A stretch of 27,713 nucleotides of DNA. It comes from Actinomycetes bacterium (lineage in GTDB: Bacteria > Actinomycetota > Acidimicrobiia > Acidimicrobiales > Palsa-688). The stretch lies in NCBI GenBank assembly GCA_021816565.1, contig JAKAXN010000012.1, forward strand, positions 1 through 27,713, read 5' to 3'. Below are positions 13,784 to 22,200 of this stretch, piece after piece (positions within the stretch are counted from its first letter, which is position 1; the number at the start of each line of letters is the position of its first letter). The position numbers and the translations under genes are program-made. The notes under the pieces were generated by a model, which saw only the letters and a program-made list of their open reading frames with translations, was not told the DNA's origin and did no database searches.

Positions 13784-15034
13784 TTGTCATCAGTGTCACC
13801 CGGCCTCGACGGCCGCCCCGGCGCGTCCTTCGCCGAACTGGGCCTGCCCGCCGCCCTGGTCTCCCGGTTGGCCGAGCGGGGCATCCGCCAGCCTCTCGCC
13901 ATCCAGGCCGGGACCATCGCCGACGCCCTGGCCGGCCGGGACGTCTGTGGTAAGGCGCCCACCGGATCGGGCAAGACCCTGGCCTTCTCGCTGCCGGTGG
14001 CCGCCCGGGTGGCCAAGAGCTCACCGAAGCGGCCCCGGGCCCTGGTGCTGGCCCCCACCCGGGAGCTGGCCGCCCAGATAGCCGAGGAGCTGGCGTTCCT
14101 GCTGGAGGTTCGGGGCCTGCGGGTCCACGCCTTCTACGGAGGCACCGGCTTCGGAGCCCAGCTGGACGCCCTCAGGCGGGGCACGGACGTGGCCGTCGCC
14201 TGCCCGGGCCGCCTCGAGGACCTGATGGCCCGGGGTGACATACGACTGGGCGAGGTGGAGACGGTGGTCCTCGACGAGGCCGACCGGATGGCTGACATGG
14301 GCTTCCTGCCGGCCGTCCGGCGCATCCTCGACGCCACCCCGCCGGGGCGCCAGACGCTGCTGTTCTCCGCCACCCTCGACGGGGAGGTGGACGTGCTCGT
14401 GCGCCGGTACCAGAACGATCCGGTGGTACACGAGGTCAAGCCCCCCGTCGACGCCCTGGCCACCGCCCGGCACCGCTTCCACGAAGTGGATCGGGCCGAC
14501 CGGGTGGCGGCCTGCGCCGAGCTGGTTGGTGAGCTGGAGTCGTCGATCATCTTCGTGCGGACCAAGCACGGCGCCGACCGGCTGGCCCGCCAGCTGAAGG
14601 GCCGGGGCGTGGCTGCCGGGGTGCTGCACGGTGGCCGGACCCAGGGGCAGCGGGAGCGGACGCTGAAAGAGTTCAAGGCCGGGCGGATCACCACCCTGGT
14701 GGCCACCGATGTGGCCGCCCGCGGCATCCACGTCGACGGCGTGGACGGGGTCATCCACTTCGACCTGCCCGCCGATGCCAAGGACTACATCCACCGCTCG
14801 GGCCGGACCGCCCGGGCCGGGGCCGCCGGCACCGTCGTGGCCCTCGTCACCGACGACCAGTACGACGACGCCGTGGCCCTCGAGAAGGCCGTGCCGGTCC
14901 GCATATCGGGGCTGGGCCGTCGGTCCTCCACCCCGGCCCCGGCCGCCAGCCGCCCGACCGCTCCCTCGGCCCGCCCGGCCCGGCGCCGGCGCCGGGCCGC
15001 TGGTGGGGGCCGGCCGGGCCGCAGCGGAGAGTAG
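13784..15034 (+). CDS. DEAD-box ATP-dependent RNA helicase
   Basis: A 416-aa helicase. The start is set at TTG 13784 because GAGGGAG (13771-13777) lies 6 nt before it; the frame is open further upstream but is not helicase-like there. Motifs in order are the Q-motif region 'FAELGLPAALVSRLAERGI', Walker A 'APTGSGKT', 'PTRELA', 'CPGRLEDL', 'DEADRMADMGF', 'FSATLD', 'FVRTKHGADRLA', 'ATDVAARGIHVDGVD' and 'YIHRSGRTARAG'. All catalytic motifs are intact. The last 50 residues are a basic Ser/Pro/Arg tail typical of RNA-binding extensions. It should unwind RNA during ribosome assembly or mRNA turnover. The metallophosphoesterase follows 9 nt later with its own promoter box overlapping this stop. Confidence 0.95.
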   Translation: MSSVSPGLDGRPGASFAELGLPAALVSRLAERGIRQPLAIQAGTIADALAGRDVCGKAPTGSGKTLAFSLPVAARVAKSSPKRPRALVLAPTRELAAQIAEELAFLLEVRGLRVHAFYGGTGFGAQLDALRRGTDVAVACPGRLEDLMARGDIRLGEVETVVLDEADRMADMGFLPAVRRILDATPPGRQTLLFSATLDGEVDVLVRRYQNDPVVHEVKPPVDALATARHRFHEVDRADRVAACAELVGELESSIIFVRTKHGADRLARQLKGRGVAAGVLHGGRTQGQRERTLKEFKAGRITTLVATDVAARGIHVDGVDGVIHFDLPADAKDYIHRSGRTARAGAAGTVVALVTDDQYDDAVALEKAVPVRISGLGRRSSTPAPAASRPTAPSARPARRRRRAAGGGRPGRSGE

Positions 15035-15037
15035 CCT
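15032..15037 (+). promoter_or_regulatory. -10 box TAGCCT of a leaderless promoter
   Basis: TAGCCT lies 6 nt before GTG 15044. Its TAG is also the stop codon of the helicase gene (15032-15034), so the promoter is embedded in the end of that gene. Confidence 0.5.
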
Positions 15038-15043
15038 CGGGCC

Positions 15044-15562
15044 GTGGCCGGTACCACGGTCGTGGTCGTCAGCGACACCCATCTGCGGGATCGGGGCCCG
15101 GGGGGTGGACCGGCCCGCGGGCTCCCCGAGACCTTGCTCGATCACCTGGCGGGCGCCGACTTGATCCTCCACGCCGGCGACGTGGTGGAGCCCGGGGTTC
15201 TGGACCGGCTGCGCTGCTATGCCCCGGTGCACGCCGTGCTCGGCAACAACGACCAGGCCCTGGCCGGGCAGCTCCCGCACACGGCGGTAGTCGATGTGGC
15301 CGGGGTGAGCGTCGGCCTGGTCCACGACAGCGGGCGCAGCCAGGGGCGGGCTAGCAGGCTGCAGCGGATGTTCCCGGGCTGCCCGGTGGTGGTCTTCGGG
15401 CACAGCCACGTTCCGCTCGCCGAGACCGGTATCGACGGCCAGCTGCTCTTCAACCCCGGGTCCCCAACCCAGCGCCGTCGCCAGCCGCATCCCACCTTCG
15501 GGATCCTGGAGCTCCATTCGGGGCGGGTTCTGGGCCACCGCCTGGTGGCCGTCGGCCGCTGA
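15044..15562 (+). CDS. YfcE/MJ0936-type metallophosphoesterase
   Basis: A 172-aa calcineurin-like phosphoesterase. Metal ligands appear in the expected order: 'VVVSDTHLR', 'LILHAGDVVE', 'AVLGNND', 'VGLVHDSG' and 'VVVFGHSHVPLAE', with 'LLFNPGSPTQRRR' near the end. The histidine in the fourth motif is present although the usual GH reads VH. Family members hydrolyse phosphodiesters such as bis-pNPP or cyclic nucleotides; the natural substrate is usually unknown. The length is standard for this small cytoplasmic family. GTG start with a TAGCCT box. The stop is only 11 nt from that of the convergent YjbQ-like gene. Confidence 0.93.
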   Translation: MAGTTVVVVSDTHLRDRGPGGGPARGLPETLLDHLAGADLILHAGDVVEPGVLDRLRCYAPVHAVLGNNDQALAGQLPHTAVVDVAGVSVGLVHDSGRSQGRASRLQRMFPGCPVVVFGHSHVPLAETGIDGQLLFNPGSPTQRRRQPHPTFGILELHSGRVLGHRLVAVGR

Positions 15563-15573
15563 CCCCGGTGCTT

Positions 15574-15978
15574 TCAGGCCGTCAGGAAGCTGAGCCGGAC
15601 CTGCCGGTCGCGGTTGTCGCCGTTGGTGTCCACCAGGCACACCGACTGCCACGTCCCCAGCTGCAGGCGGCCACCCAGGACCGGTACCGTCATCGAAGGG
15701 CTGATGAACGCCGGCAGGACGTGGTCCCGGCCGTGACCGCGGCTGCCGTGCCGGTGCTCCCACCGGTCATCGGATGGCAGCAGCTCGTCGAGCTGGCGGA
15801 GCAGGTCCGAGTCGCTGCCGGCGCCGGTCTCGATCAGGGCCACGCCGGCTGTGGCATGCGGCACGAAGACCGACAGCAGCCCGTCCGCCTCGGTGGTGGC
15901 GAACCGCTGGCATTCCGGGGTGATGTCCACGACGGCCGGCCCGGAGCCGGTCCGGACGCTGAACGTCTCGCTTCTCAC
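15574..15978 (-). CDS. YjbQ family (secondary thiamine-phosphate synthase-like) protein
   Basis: A 134-aa protein starting at GTG 15978, preceded by AGGAGG with 7 nt spacing and overlapping the transporter stop by 4 nt (GTGA). The fold signature is clear: 'VDITPECQRF', 'LLSVFVPHATAGVALIE', a His-rich loop 'HRHGSRGHGRDHVLPAF', 'LGTWQSVCLVDTNG' and a basic end 'RDRQVRLSFL'. Members of the YjbQ/UPF0047 family have weak thiamine phosphate synthase activity in a few tests; the physiological role is unsettled. The trimeric β-fold with clustered histidines suggests a metal-dependent activity. It is the last gene of a unit with the DMT transporter and probably the glycosyltransferase. Confidence 0.9.
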   Translation of the reverse strand: MRSETFSVRTGSGPAVVDITPECQRFATTEADGLLSVFVPHATAGVALIETGAGSDSDLLRQLDELLPSDDRWEHRHGSRGHGRDHVLPAFISPSMTVPVLGGRLQLGTWQSVCLVDTNGDNRDRQVRLSFLTA

Positions 15979-16868
15979 GTTTCGACCTCCTCTGGCCGGG
16001 CCGGCTCGTCGCTGTCGCCGCCGACCTCCTGCAGCAGCGGGGAACGGCTCAGCAGGACCGTGCCGGTCCCGAGGGCGGCGGCCCCGGCCAGCGCGCCGAC
16101 CAGCCACAGCCCCTGACGGGTCTGCTCGCCGAAGACCAGCACCCCCCACAGGATGGCAACCCCGGGATCGGCCAGGGTGATCCCCGGCTGGGCTGCGAAC
16201 AGTGGGCCGGCCTGCAGGGCGTTCTGCATCAGGAACATGGCCACCAGCCCGCTGGCCGCCATGGCGTAGGTGCTCCAGTCCCCGAAGACGGCGGCCGGCC
16301 CGTGGCTGAGGGCGCGGGTGGCGTTCTTCATGAACGCCGCGGTGAGGCCGAAGGAGATCCCGGCGGCCAGGCCGAGCAGGGCCGGTCGCCGGGCTGGGCC
16401 GCCGCGCGAGCTGGCGACTATGCACGCTGCGACGGCCGCAACGGTGACCCCGCCGCCGATCAGCCAGCCGAGCAGGGCGACGTGGTGGACGGTGGGCCGC
16501 GAGGGGTTGAGGAAGAAGATCAGCCCGGCCAGTCCGGCGGTCATCACCGCCACCGCCACCCACTCCCTGCGGCGCATGCGCGACCCGAAAACGTGGGTGC
16601 CGCCGATCAGCGTCATGGGTAGCTCGAGGACCAGTATCGGCTGGACCGCGGCGAGCTGGCCCATGCTCAGGGCCGCCCCGTCGAGGAGGAACGACACCAC
16701 CACGGTGGCGAACCCGGCCAGCCACACCGGCCGGTGCAGCAGATCGAGGATCAACTGCGGTTTCATGGCCAGCTCGGGAGGCTCCTCCTTGTCGGCCTTG
16801 CGCTGGAGGATGTTGGAGGCGGCGTTGGATGCCGCCGCCAGCACGGCCAGCAGGAAGCTGAGGTTCAT
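15975..16868 (-). CDS. DMT/EamA-type transporter
   Basis: A 297-aa protein with 9-10 hydrophobic helices spread along its length ('LLAVLAAASNAASNILQR', 'GFATVVVSFLLDGAAL', 'QPILVLELPMTLIGG', 'WVAVAVMTAGLAGLIFFL', 'GWLIGGGVTVAAVAACIVA' and others). A repeated layout with 'QPILVLELP' in the first half and 'QPGITLADPGVAILWGVLVFGE' in the second is characteristic of the drug/metabolite transporter superfamily. The short acidic C-terminal tail is cytoplasmic. The substrate is unknown. The gene begins 15 nt after the glycosyltransferase stop and overlaps the next gene, so the three form a unit. Flipping or export of a product of that glycosyltransferase is possible but unproven. Confidence 0.88.
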   Translation of the reverse strand: MNLSFLLAVLAAASNAASNILQRKADKEEPPELAMKPQLILDLLHRPVWLAGFATVVVSFLLDGAALSMGQLAAVQPILVLELPMTLIGGTHVFGSRMRRREWVAVAVMTAGLAGLIFFLNPSRPTVHHVALLGWLIGGGVTVAAVAACIVASSRGGPARRPALLGLAAGISFGLTAAFMKNATRALSHGPAAVFGDWSTYAMAASGLVAMFLMQNALQAGPLFAAQPGITLADPGVAILWGVLVFGEQTRQGLWLVGALAGAAALGTGTVLLSRSPLLQEVGGDSDEPARPEEVET

Positions 16869-16883
16869 CGGGGGCTCCGCGCG

Positions 16884-18011
16884 CTACGAGGTTGGCCCGC
16901 TGTCGGGGAACCGCCGGTCAGCCACCGGGGCGCGGACCATCGCCGCCACCGAGTCGGCCATGTCGTCCCGGAACATGGCGGACGCCGCGGCGGTGAGCCC
17001 GGAGCGGACCGGACCGTCCTCGGTGACCTGGCCGAGCACCTTCAGCAACTCCTCCTCGGAGCGCGCGTGGAGCGCCACGCCGACCTGGTCCATGCGGGCC
17101 ACGTTCTCCCGGCCGTGGCCCGGTATGGGGCCGAAGCTGACCACGGGGGTCCCCACCGCCATGGCCTCCATGGCCATGAGGCCGCCGGCGTTCTCCACGA
17201 CCGCATCGGCGGCGATGGTCAGCTGGGCCATGTCCTCCACCCAGCCGAAGACATCGCCGCAGCCGGCGGATCCCAGACGTCGCCGCAGGGCCTCGTTGCG
17301 GCCGGTCACGACCATGACCCGGAAGCGCCCGTCGGCGGCCACCGCCCGGACGGTGCGCTCGATGCGACCGGCCCCCCAGGAACCGGCGACGACCAGCACG
17401 GCCCGGTCCGCCTCGGTCAGACCGAGGGCCCGGCGGGCGTCGCCGCGGTTCCACCGGGGGTGGGCGAACGACGGCTGTACGACCGGTCCGGGCGCCTCCG
17501 CGGCCGGGGCCCCCAGCGCTAGCACCCTCTCCGCCTGCGACGGGTGCAGGCACAGGTGCAGGTCGACGTCGGGGTCGACCCAGAGCCCGTGGGTGGCGAA
17601 GTCGACCACGATGGAGGCCGTGGGGATGGGCATCAGCCCCCGCCGGCGCAGGTCACCCAGGACCTGGGAGCACAGGTGGAAGGTGGAGACGGCGCCATCA
17701 GGGTGGTGGACGGCCGACCATCGCCGGAGGCTCCGCCCGGCCAGCCGGATCACCGGCGAAGCCCTCCGGCCCGGATGGTCGGAGGGCCGCAGCCATACGG
17801 CGTATATGCCCTCGTACAGCCACGGCAGGTGGCGGACCACGGCCTTGTAGAAGCCGGTGATCAGGTTGCCGAGGCCCAACGGGAGGAGATCCCACACGTC
17901 GAGCACGTCGCAGCCGATGTCCCGCTCGGCCAGCCGCCGCTGGAGTTCCCGCGCCACCTGGTCGTGGCCTGCGCCCATACCGGCGGTGAGGATGACCACC
18001 CGTCCGGGCAT
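16884..18011 (-). CDS. MGDG-synthase-like glycosyltransferase (GT28 type)
   Basis: A 375-aa GT-B enzyme. The N-terminal domain opens with 'VVILTAGMGAGHDQVARELQRRLAE' and 'VLDVWDLLP', then 'YEGIYAVW', the pattern of the monogalactosyldiacylglycerol synthase N domain that binds the lipid acceptor. The C-terminal half has the nucleotide-sugar binding region: 'VLVVAGSWGAGRIERTV', 'VVTGRNEALRRRL', 'FGWVEDMAQLTIAADAVV' and 'GLMAMEAMAVGTPVVSF'. It should transfer a sugar to a lipid such as diacylglycerol at the inner membrane. Donor and acceptor cannot be read from sequence. ATG 18011 lacks a ribosome-binding site but overlaps the stop of a 29-aa ORF (TGATG), suggesting coupled translation. Confidence 0.88.
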   Translation of the reverse strand: MPGRVVILTAGMGAGHDQVARELQRRLAERDIGCDVLDVWDLLPLGLGNLITGFYKAVVRHLPWLYEGIYAVWLRPSDHPGRRASPVIRLAGRSLRRWSAVHHPDGAVSTFHLCSQVLGDLRRRGLMPIPTASIVVDFATHGLWVDPDVDLHLCLHPSQAERVLALGAPAAEAPGPVVQPSFAHPRWNRGDARRALGLTEADRAVLVVAGSWGAGRIERTVRAVAADGRFRVMVVTGRNEALRRRLGSAGCGDVFGWVEDMAQLTIAADAVVENAGGLMAMEAMAVGTPVVSFGPIPGHGRENVARMDQVGVALHARSEEELLKVLGQVTEDGPVRSGLTAAASAMFRDDMADSVAAMVRAPVADRRFPDSGPTS

Positions 18012-18100
18012 CAGGAGGCCGGGCCCGGGCGCAGGATGGGGAACACCGATGCCAGGTACCCGGGGGGCGAGCCGCTCAAACTGTGGCGCAGCCGTCGCAC
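18011..18100 (-). CDS. candidate 29-aa upstream ORF coupled to the glycosyltransferase
   Basis: GTG at 18100 opens a 30-codon frame whose TGA shares one base with the ATG of the glycosyltransferase (TGATG). Third codon positions are almost all G or C, as in real genes here. The peptide has a basic start ('MRRLRHSLSG') and a hydrophobic middle ('YLASVFPIL'). A TAGCTT box is 10 nt before the GTG, consistent with a near-leaderless mRNA. The glycosyltransferase itself has no ribosome-binding site, so re-initiation after this ORF would explain its translation. Function beyond that is unknown. Confidence 0.45.
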   Translation of the reverse strand: MRRLRHSLSGSPPGYLASVFPILRPGPAS

Positions 18101-18110
18101 GGCGCCCCTG

Positions 18111-18116
18111 AAGCTA
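18111..18116 (-). promoter_or_regulatory. possible -10 box TAGCTT for the glycosyltransferase unit
   Basis: TAGCTT on the minus strand would start transcription near 18104, just before GTG 18100 of the small ORF. No -35 box is evident. Confidence 0.4.
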
Positions 18117-18187
18117 CCAGGGCTGCCGGCCCCGCCAGGCGGAGCGCTTCCCGGACCGGGCGAGGCCACCAGGCGGGCCCGCGTGGG

Positions 18188-19027
18188 TCACAGGCCCAGG
18201 CCCAGCCGGGTGAGGCGGTCGCGCAGCCCGGTGGGCGTGTACCGGCGGGCCAGGGTCAGGGCCACCGCGTCGAGTCCCACCAGGTAGCGCTCCGAGGGGA
18301 ATCGGCTGGTCAGCGCCCGCCCCACCACCCCGGCCACCCGGGCCGGATCCCCCATGAGCGGCTCGGTCAGGCGCAGCCCGGTCGAGGACCGCCGGTAGGC
18401 CCGCTCGTAGGCCGACCCGGCCCTGATCGTCGCGGTCTCACCCACCTCGCCCCAGATCCCCGTCCGGAAGCCTCCGGGCTCGACCAGCACGACCTTGATA
18501 CCGGCTGACGCCACCTCCATCCGGAAGGCGTCACTCAGCGCCTCGAGGGCGTGCTTGGCCCCCGAGTACCAGCCGGCCAGCGGCGCCGTGGTGCGGCCGA
18601 AGACCGACGACATGTTGATCACCCGGCCGCCGCCCCCGGCCCGCATGTGGGGGACGGCCAACCTGCTGAGGCGCATGGGCGCCATGACCATGGTCTCCAT
18701 CAGGAGCCGGGCTTCTTCGTCGTCCACGTCCTCGATGGCCCCCATGCCGCCGTAGCCGGCGTTGTTGACCAGACCCCAGGGTCGTAGATCGTCGATGACC
18801 TCCCGGCACCGCTCGGAGTCGGTCACGTCCAGAAGGACGGTCTCGACGCTCACCCCGGCCCGCTCCGCCGCCCGGTGGACCAGGCGGGCCTTGGCCTCGG
18901 AGCGCACGCCGCCGACCGAGCGGAAGCCCAGGCGGGCCACCTCCAGGGCGGCGGCCAGGCCGATCCCCGAGTTGGAGCCGGTGGTGAGCACCACCCGGTC
19001 GGTTCTGTCGCTGCCGTTCGAACCCAT
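18188..19027 (-). CDS. short-chain dehydrogenase/reductase
   Basis: A 279-aa classical SDR with ATG 19027 and a good ribosome-binding site (GGAGG, 5 nt upstream). The Rossmann cofactor motif is 'TTGSNSGIGLAAALEVARLG', with 'GVRSEAKA' after β2, the NAG motif in 'LVNNAGYGGMG', the active-site Ser region 'VINMSSVFG', and catalytic Tyr/Lys in 'GWYSGAKHALEAL'. 'VLVEPGGFRTGIW' follows. The Arg after β2 suggests a preference for NADP(H). Length fits oxidoreductases acting on lipids, steroids or retinol-like substrates, but the substrate is not readable. It is followed by 87 nt without a gene and then the small ORF/glycosyltransferase unit. It is divergent from the large signalling gene. Confidence 0.94.
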   Translation of the reverse strand: MGSNGSDRTDRVVLTTGSNSGIGLAAALEVARLGFRSVGGVRSEAKARLVHRAAERAGVSVETVLLDVTDSERCREVIDDLRPWGLVNNAGYGGMGAIEDVDDEEARLLMETMVMAPMRLSRLAVPHMRAGGGGRVINMSSVFGRTTAPLAGWYSGAKHALEALSDAFRMEVASAGIKVVLVEPGGFRTGIWGEVGETATIRAGSAYERAYRRSSTGLRLTEPLMGDPARVAGVVGRALTSRFPSERYLVGLDAVALTLARRYTPTGLRDRLTRLGLGL

Positions 19028-19218
19028 GATCGCCTCCGTTGGAATGCCTCATATGTTCCCCGCGACGGTCATCCCGACCACAAGCCCATGCCCCGGGCCG
19101 GTCCGGGGATAGATCCGAACGTCACCGCGGCGGTGCCCATCTTGACCGGGCGGGTGACGGGGTAAGGGATTCCTGTGACCCTCCCCGATCCGACCGCCGG
19201 TGCGGTGTCGAGCCGTCG

Positions 19219-19224
19219 TAGAGT
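19219..19224 (+). promoter_or_regulatory. possible -10 box TAGAGT for the giant signalling gene
   Basis: TAGAGT lies 12 nt before ATG 19237 and would start transcription near 19231, leaving a leader of only a few bases. The 209-bp divergent region also holds a TTGACC at 19142-19147, too far away to be its -35. No ribosome-binding site precedes the ATG. Confidence 0.4.
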
Positions 19225-19236
19225 CCAGTCGTCCAC

Positions 19237-22200
19237 ATGAGTGATCGGGGCAGGGGGCGAGCACTGTTCGGACCGAGCGAGACGGGCCGGGTGATGGCGG
19301 AGTTCGATTGGTCATCCACGTCGGTGGGCGACCCTGACGGCTGGCCGCCGCTGCTGCGGACGCTGGTGCGCCTGATCCTGTCATCCCGATTTCCCATGTG
19401 GCTCGGGTGGGGTCCCGACCTGGCGTTCTTCTACAACGACGCCTACGCCAGGGACACCCTCGGCGTGAAGCATCCCTGGGCCCTGGCCCGTCCGGCCTCG
19501 GAGGTGTGGTCGGAGATCTGGGACGAGCTCTCGCCCCGGGTGGAGGCGGTGGTCAGCTCGGGCGAGACCACCTGGGATCAGGCCCTCCTGCTGTTCCTGC
19601 AGCGCAGCGGTTACCGGGAGGAGACCTACCACACCTTCTCCTACAGCCCCGTGAGCGACGAGGAGGGGCAGGTCAGAGGCCTGCTGTGCGTGGTCAGCGA
19701 GGAGACCTCCCGGGTCATCGCGGAGCGGCGGATGGAGACCATCCGGGACCTGTCGTCGGGAGCCTCGGTCGCCCGCACCGAAGCGGCCCTCTTCGACGCC
19801 GTCCAGCGCTGCCTGTCGCACAACGCCAAGGACCTGCCGTTCACGCTGACATATGTGTTCGACGGCCACGGGTCCGCCCGGCTCATGGGGCCCACCGGCA
19901 TCGCCGCCGGGCACCCGGCCGCGCCGGAGGTCGTGCGCACCGGGGAGACCGGATCGGCCTGGCCGCTCGCCGAGGTGATCGCCGAGGGCCGCCCCCGCGT
20001 GGTTCCCGGTCTCGCCGAGCGGTTCGCCGATCTGCCTGCCGGGGCATGGGACCAGCCGCCGTCGCAGGCCCTGCTGGTACCGCTGTCGGAGGGGGGACCG
20101 GCGGCCCCGGTGGGCGTCTTCATCGCCGGTCTCAATCCCTACCGGCTGGTCGACGAGGGATACCTCGGCTTCGCCGGCCTGGTGGCCGGGGGCATCGCCG
20201 CCGGTCTGGCCGGCGTGCGGGCCTACGAGGCCGAACGGCGCCGGGCCGAGTCGCTGGCTGAGCTCGATCGGGCCAAGACGGAGTTCTTCAGCAACGTCAG
20301 CCACGAGTTCCGCACCCCCCTGACGCTCATCTCCGCTCCCACGGAGGACGCCCTCAGCGACGACCTGCACCCTCTGGCGCAGCCCCAGCGGGAGAGGCTG
20401 GAGCTGATCCAGCGGAACACCCGCCGGCTCCGCCGCCTGGTCAACGACATGCTGGACTTCGCCCGCATCGAGGGCGGTCGGATGCCGGCCGAGACGGTGC
20501 CCACCGACCTGGTGGCCCTGACCCGGGAGGTGGCCCTGTCGTTCGCTCCGGCCATCGAGCGGGCCGGCTTGGCCTTCCGCCTCGATCTGCAGCCACTGAC
20601 CGGCGAGGTGCACGTCGATCCGGGCATTTGGGAGAAGATCGTGCTGAACCTCCTGTCCAACGCCTTGAAGTTCACCCTGGCCGGGGCTGTCCGTCTGGTT
20701 CTGCGGGGCGATGGCCGTGAGGCCGTCCTGTCGGTGACCGACACCGGGGTGGGCATCGACGCCGAGCACCTGCCTCACCTGTTCGAGCGTTTCTACCGGG
20801 CCCCCCGCCCGGCGGCCCGCTCCCACGAGGGCACCGGCATAGGACTGGCCCTGGTGGCCGAGCTGGCCCGGCTGCACGGCGGGGACGTCCGGGCCGAGAG
20901 CGTCGAGGGGCAGGGGTCGACCTTCACGGTGCGGATCCCCTACGGGCAGCCGTCCGCCGCCCCCGGGGCGGTCCAGAAGGAGTCGTCGCTGCTGGCCTAC
21001 CTGGACGAGGCGCTGCAGTGGCTGCACCCCATCGCGGGAGACCCGACCCCGGCCCCTGAGGTGAGCTCCGTGGTTGGCCGGACGGCGGCCGCAACGGTCC
21101 TGATAGTCGATGACAACCCCGACATGCGGTCGTATCTCCGGCGGATACTCGAGCCCTACTGGGTGGTCCGGGTCGCCGACGACGGTGCCGAAGCTCTCGA
21201 GGACATCCGCTCCGAACGGCCCGACCTCGTGCTGAGCGACGTGATGATGCCCAAGGTGGACGGCTTCGCCCTGCTCGACGCTCTCCGCTCGGACCCTGCC
21301 ACGGCCACCATCCCGGTCGTCCTGCTATCGGCCCGGGCCGGGGAGGAGGCGGCGGTCGTCGGCCTGCGGGCCGGGGCCGACGACTACCTGGTCAAGCCGT
21401 TCTCCGGGCTGGAGTTGCTGGCCCGGGTGCGGTCGAACCTGGAGTTGGCCGCCCTGCGCAACCGCGACGCCGAGTGGAGGGCGGCCCTGGTCGACTCGCT
21501 GCAGGACGCCGTGGTGGTCCTCGACGCTGCCGGCCGGCTCATCGAGGCGAACTCCACTTTCGAGCGGCTGCTGGGCTTCCCCCGCCCCGGCCCGCCGTAT
21601 GTGGAGCCCTTCCCGTGGGTCTTCGCCGCTGACGTCGACGGCGAGGCCCACGCCGCTGCTGGCGATCTGCACCGGCGGGCCCTGGCCGGGGAGCGCCTGA
21701 CCTCGGTGGTTCCGCTCCGGCACCGGCTGGGGCACCGCTTCTACGCGTCGGTGCGGGCCAGCCCGGTGGGCGAGGGGGACGAGCGCCGGGTGGTGGTGGC
21801 CTTCCACGACGTCACCGCCGAGATGGCTGCGGTCGAGCGCGACGCGGCCCTGGCCCGTATGGGGACCCGGATCGCCGAGACCGGCGATGTGGGTGAGGTG
21901 CGCGAGGTGGGTCTGACGGAGCTGCTGCGGGCGTTCCGGGCCCGCCGGGCCGGCGTTCTCAGCTGGCGCGACGGTGCGCCGGTCGAGGAGGCCGCCCGGG
22001 GGAGCGGCCCGGCTCCCGACCCGGCCACGGCCGCCCGGCTGCTGACCCTGGCCGCCGGGTCCAACCCGGTGGTGCTCGCACCCCGGGAGGCGCCCGACTC
22101 CGGTCTGGCGACGGGCTTCGGCGCCCTGCTGGACCCGGGGGAGGGGCGCCGGATGGTGTGGATGGACCTGGACGAGCCCCGGCGGATGTCGGCCGAGGAG

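Noticed and set aside
19142..19170. TTGACC followed by TAAGGG as a promoter for the signalling gene, or a sigma-B-type GGGTA box
   Set aside because: Spacing to a -10 is 15 nt with a poor match, and the -35 partner of a GGGTA-type promoter is absent.
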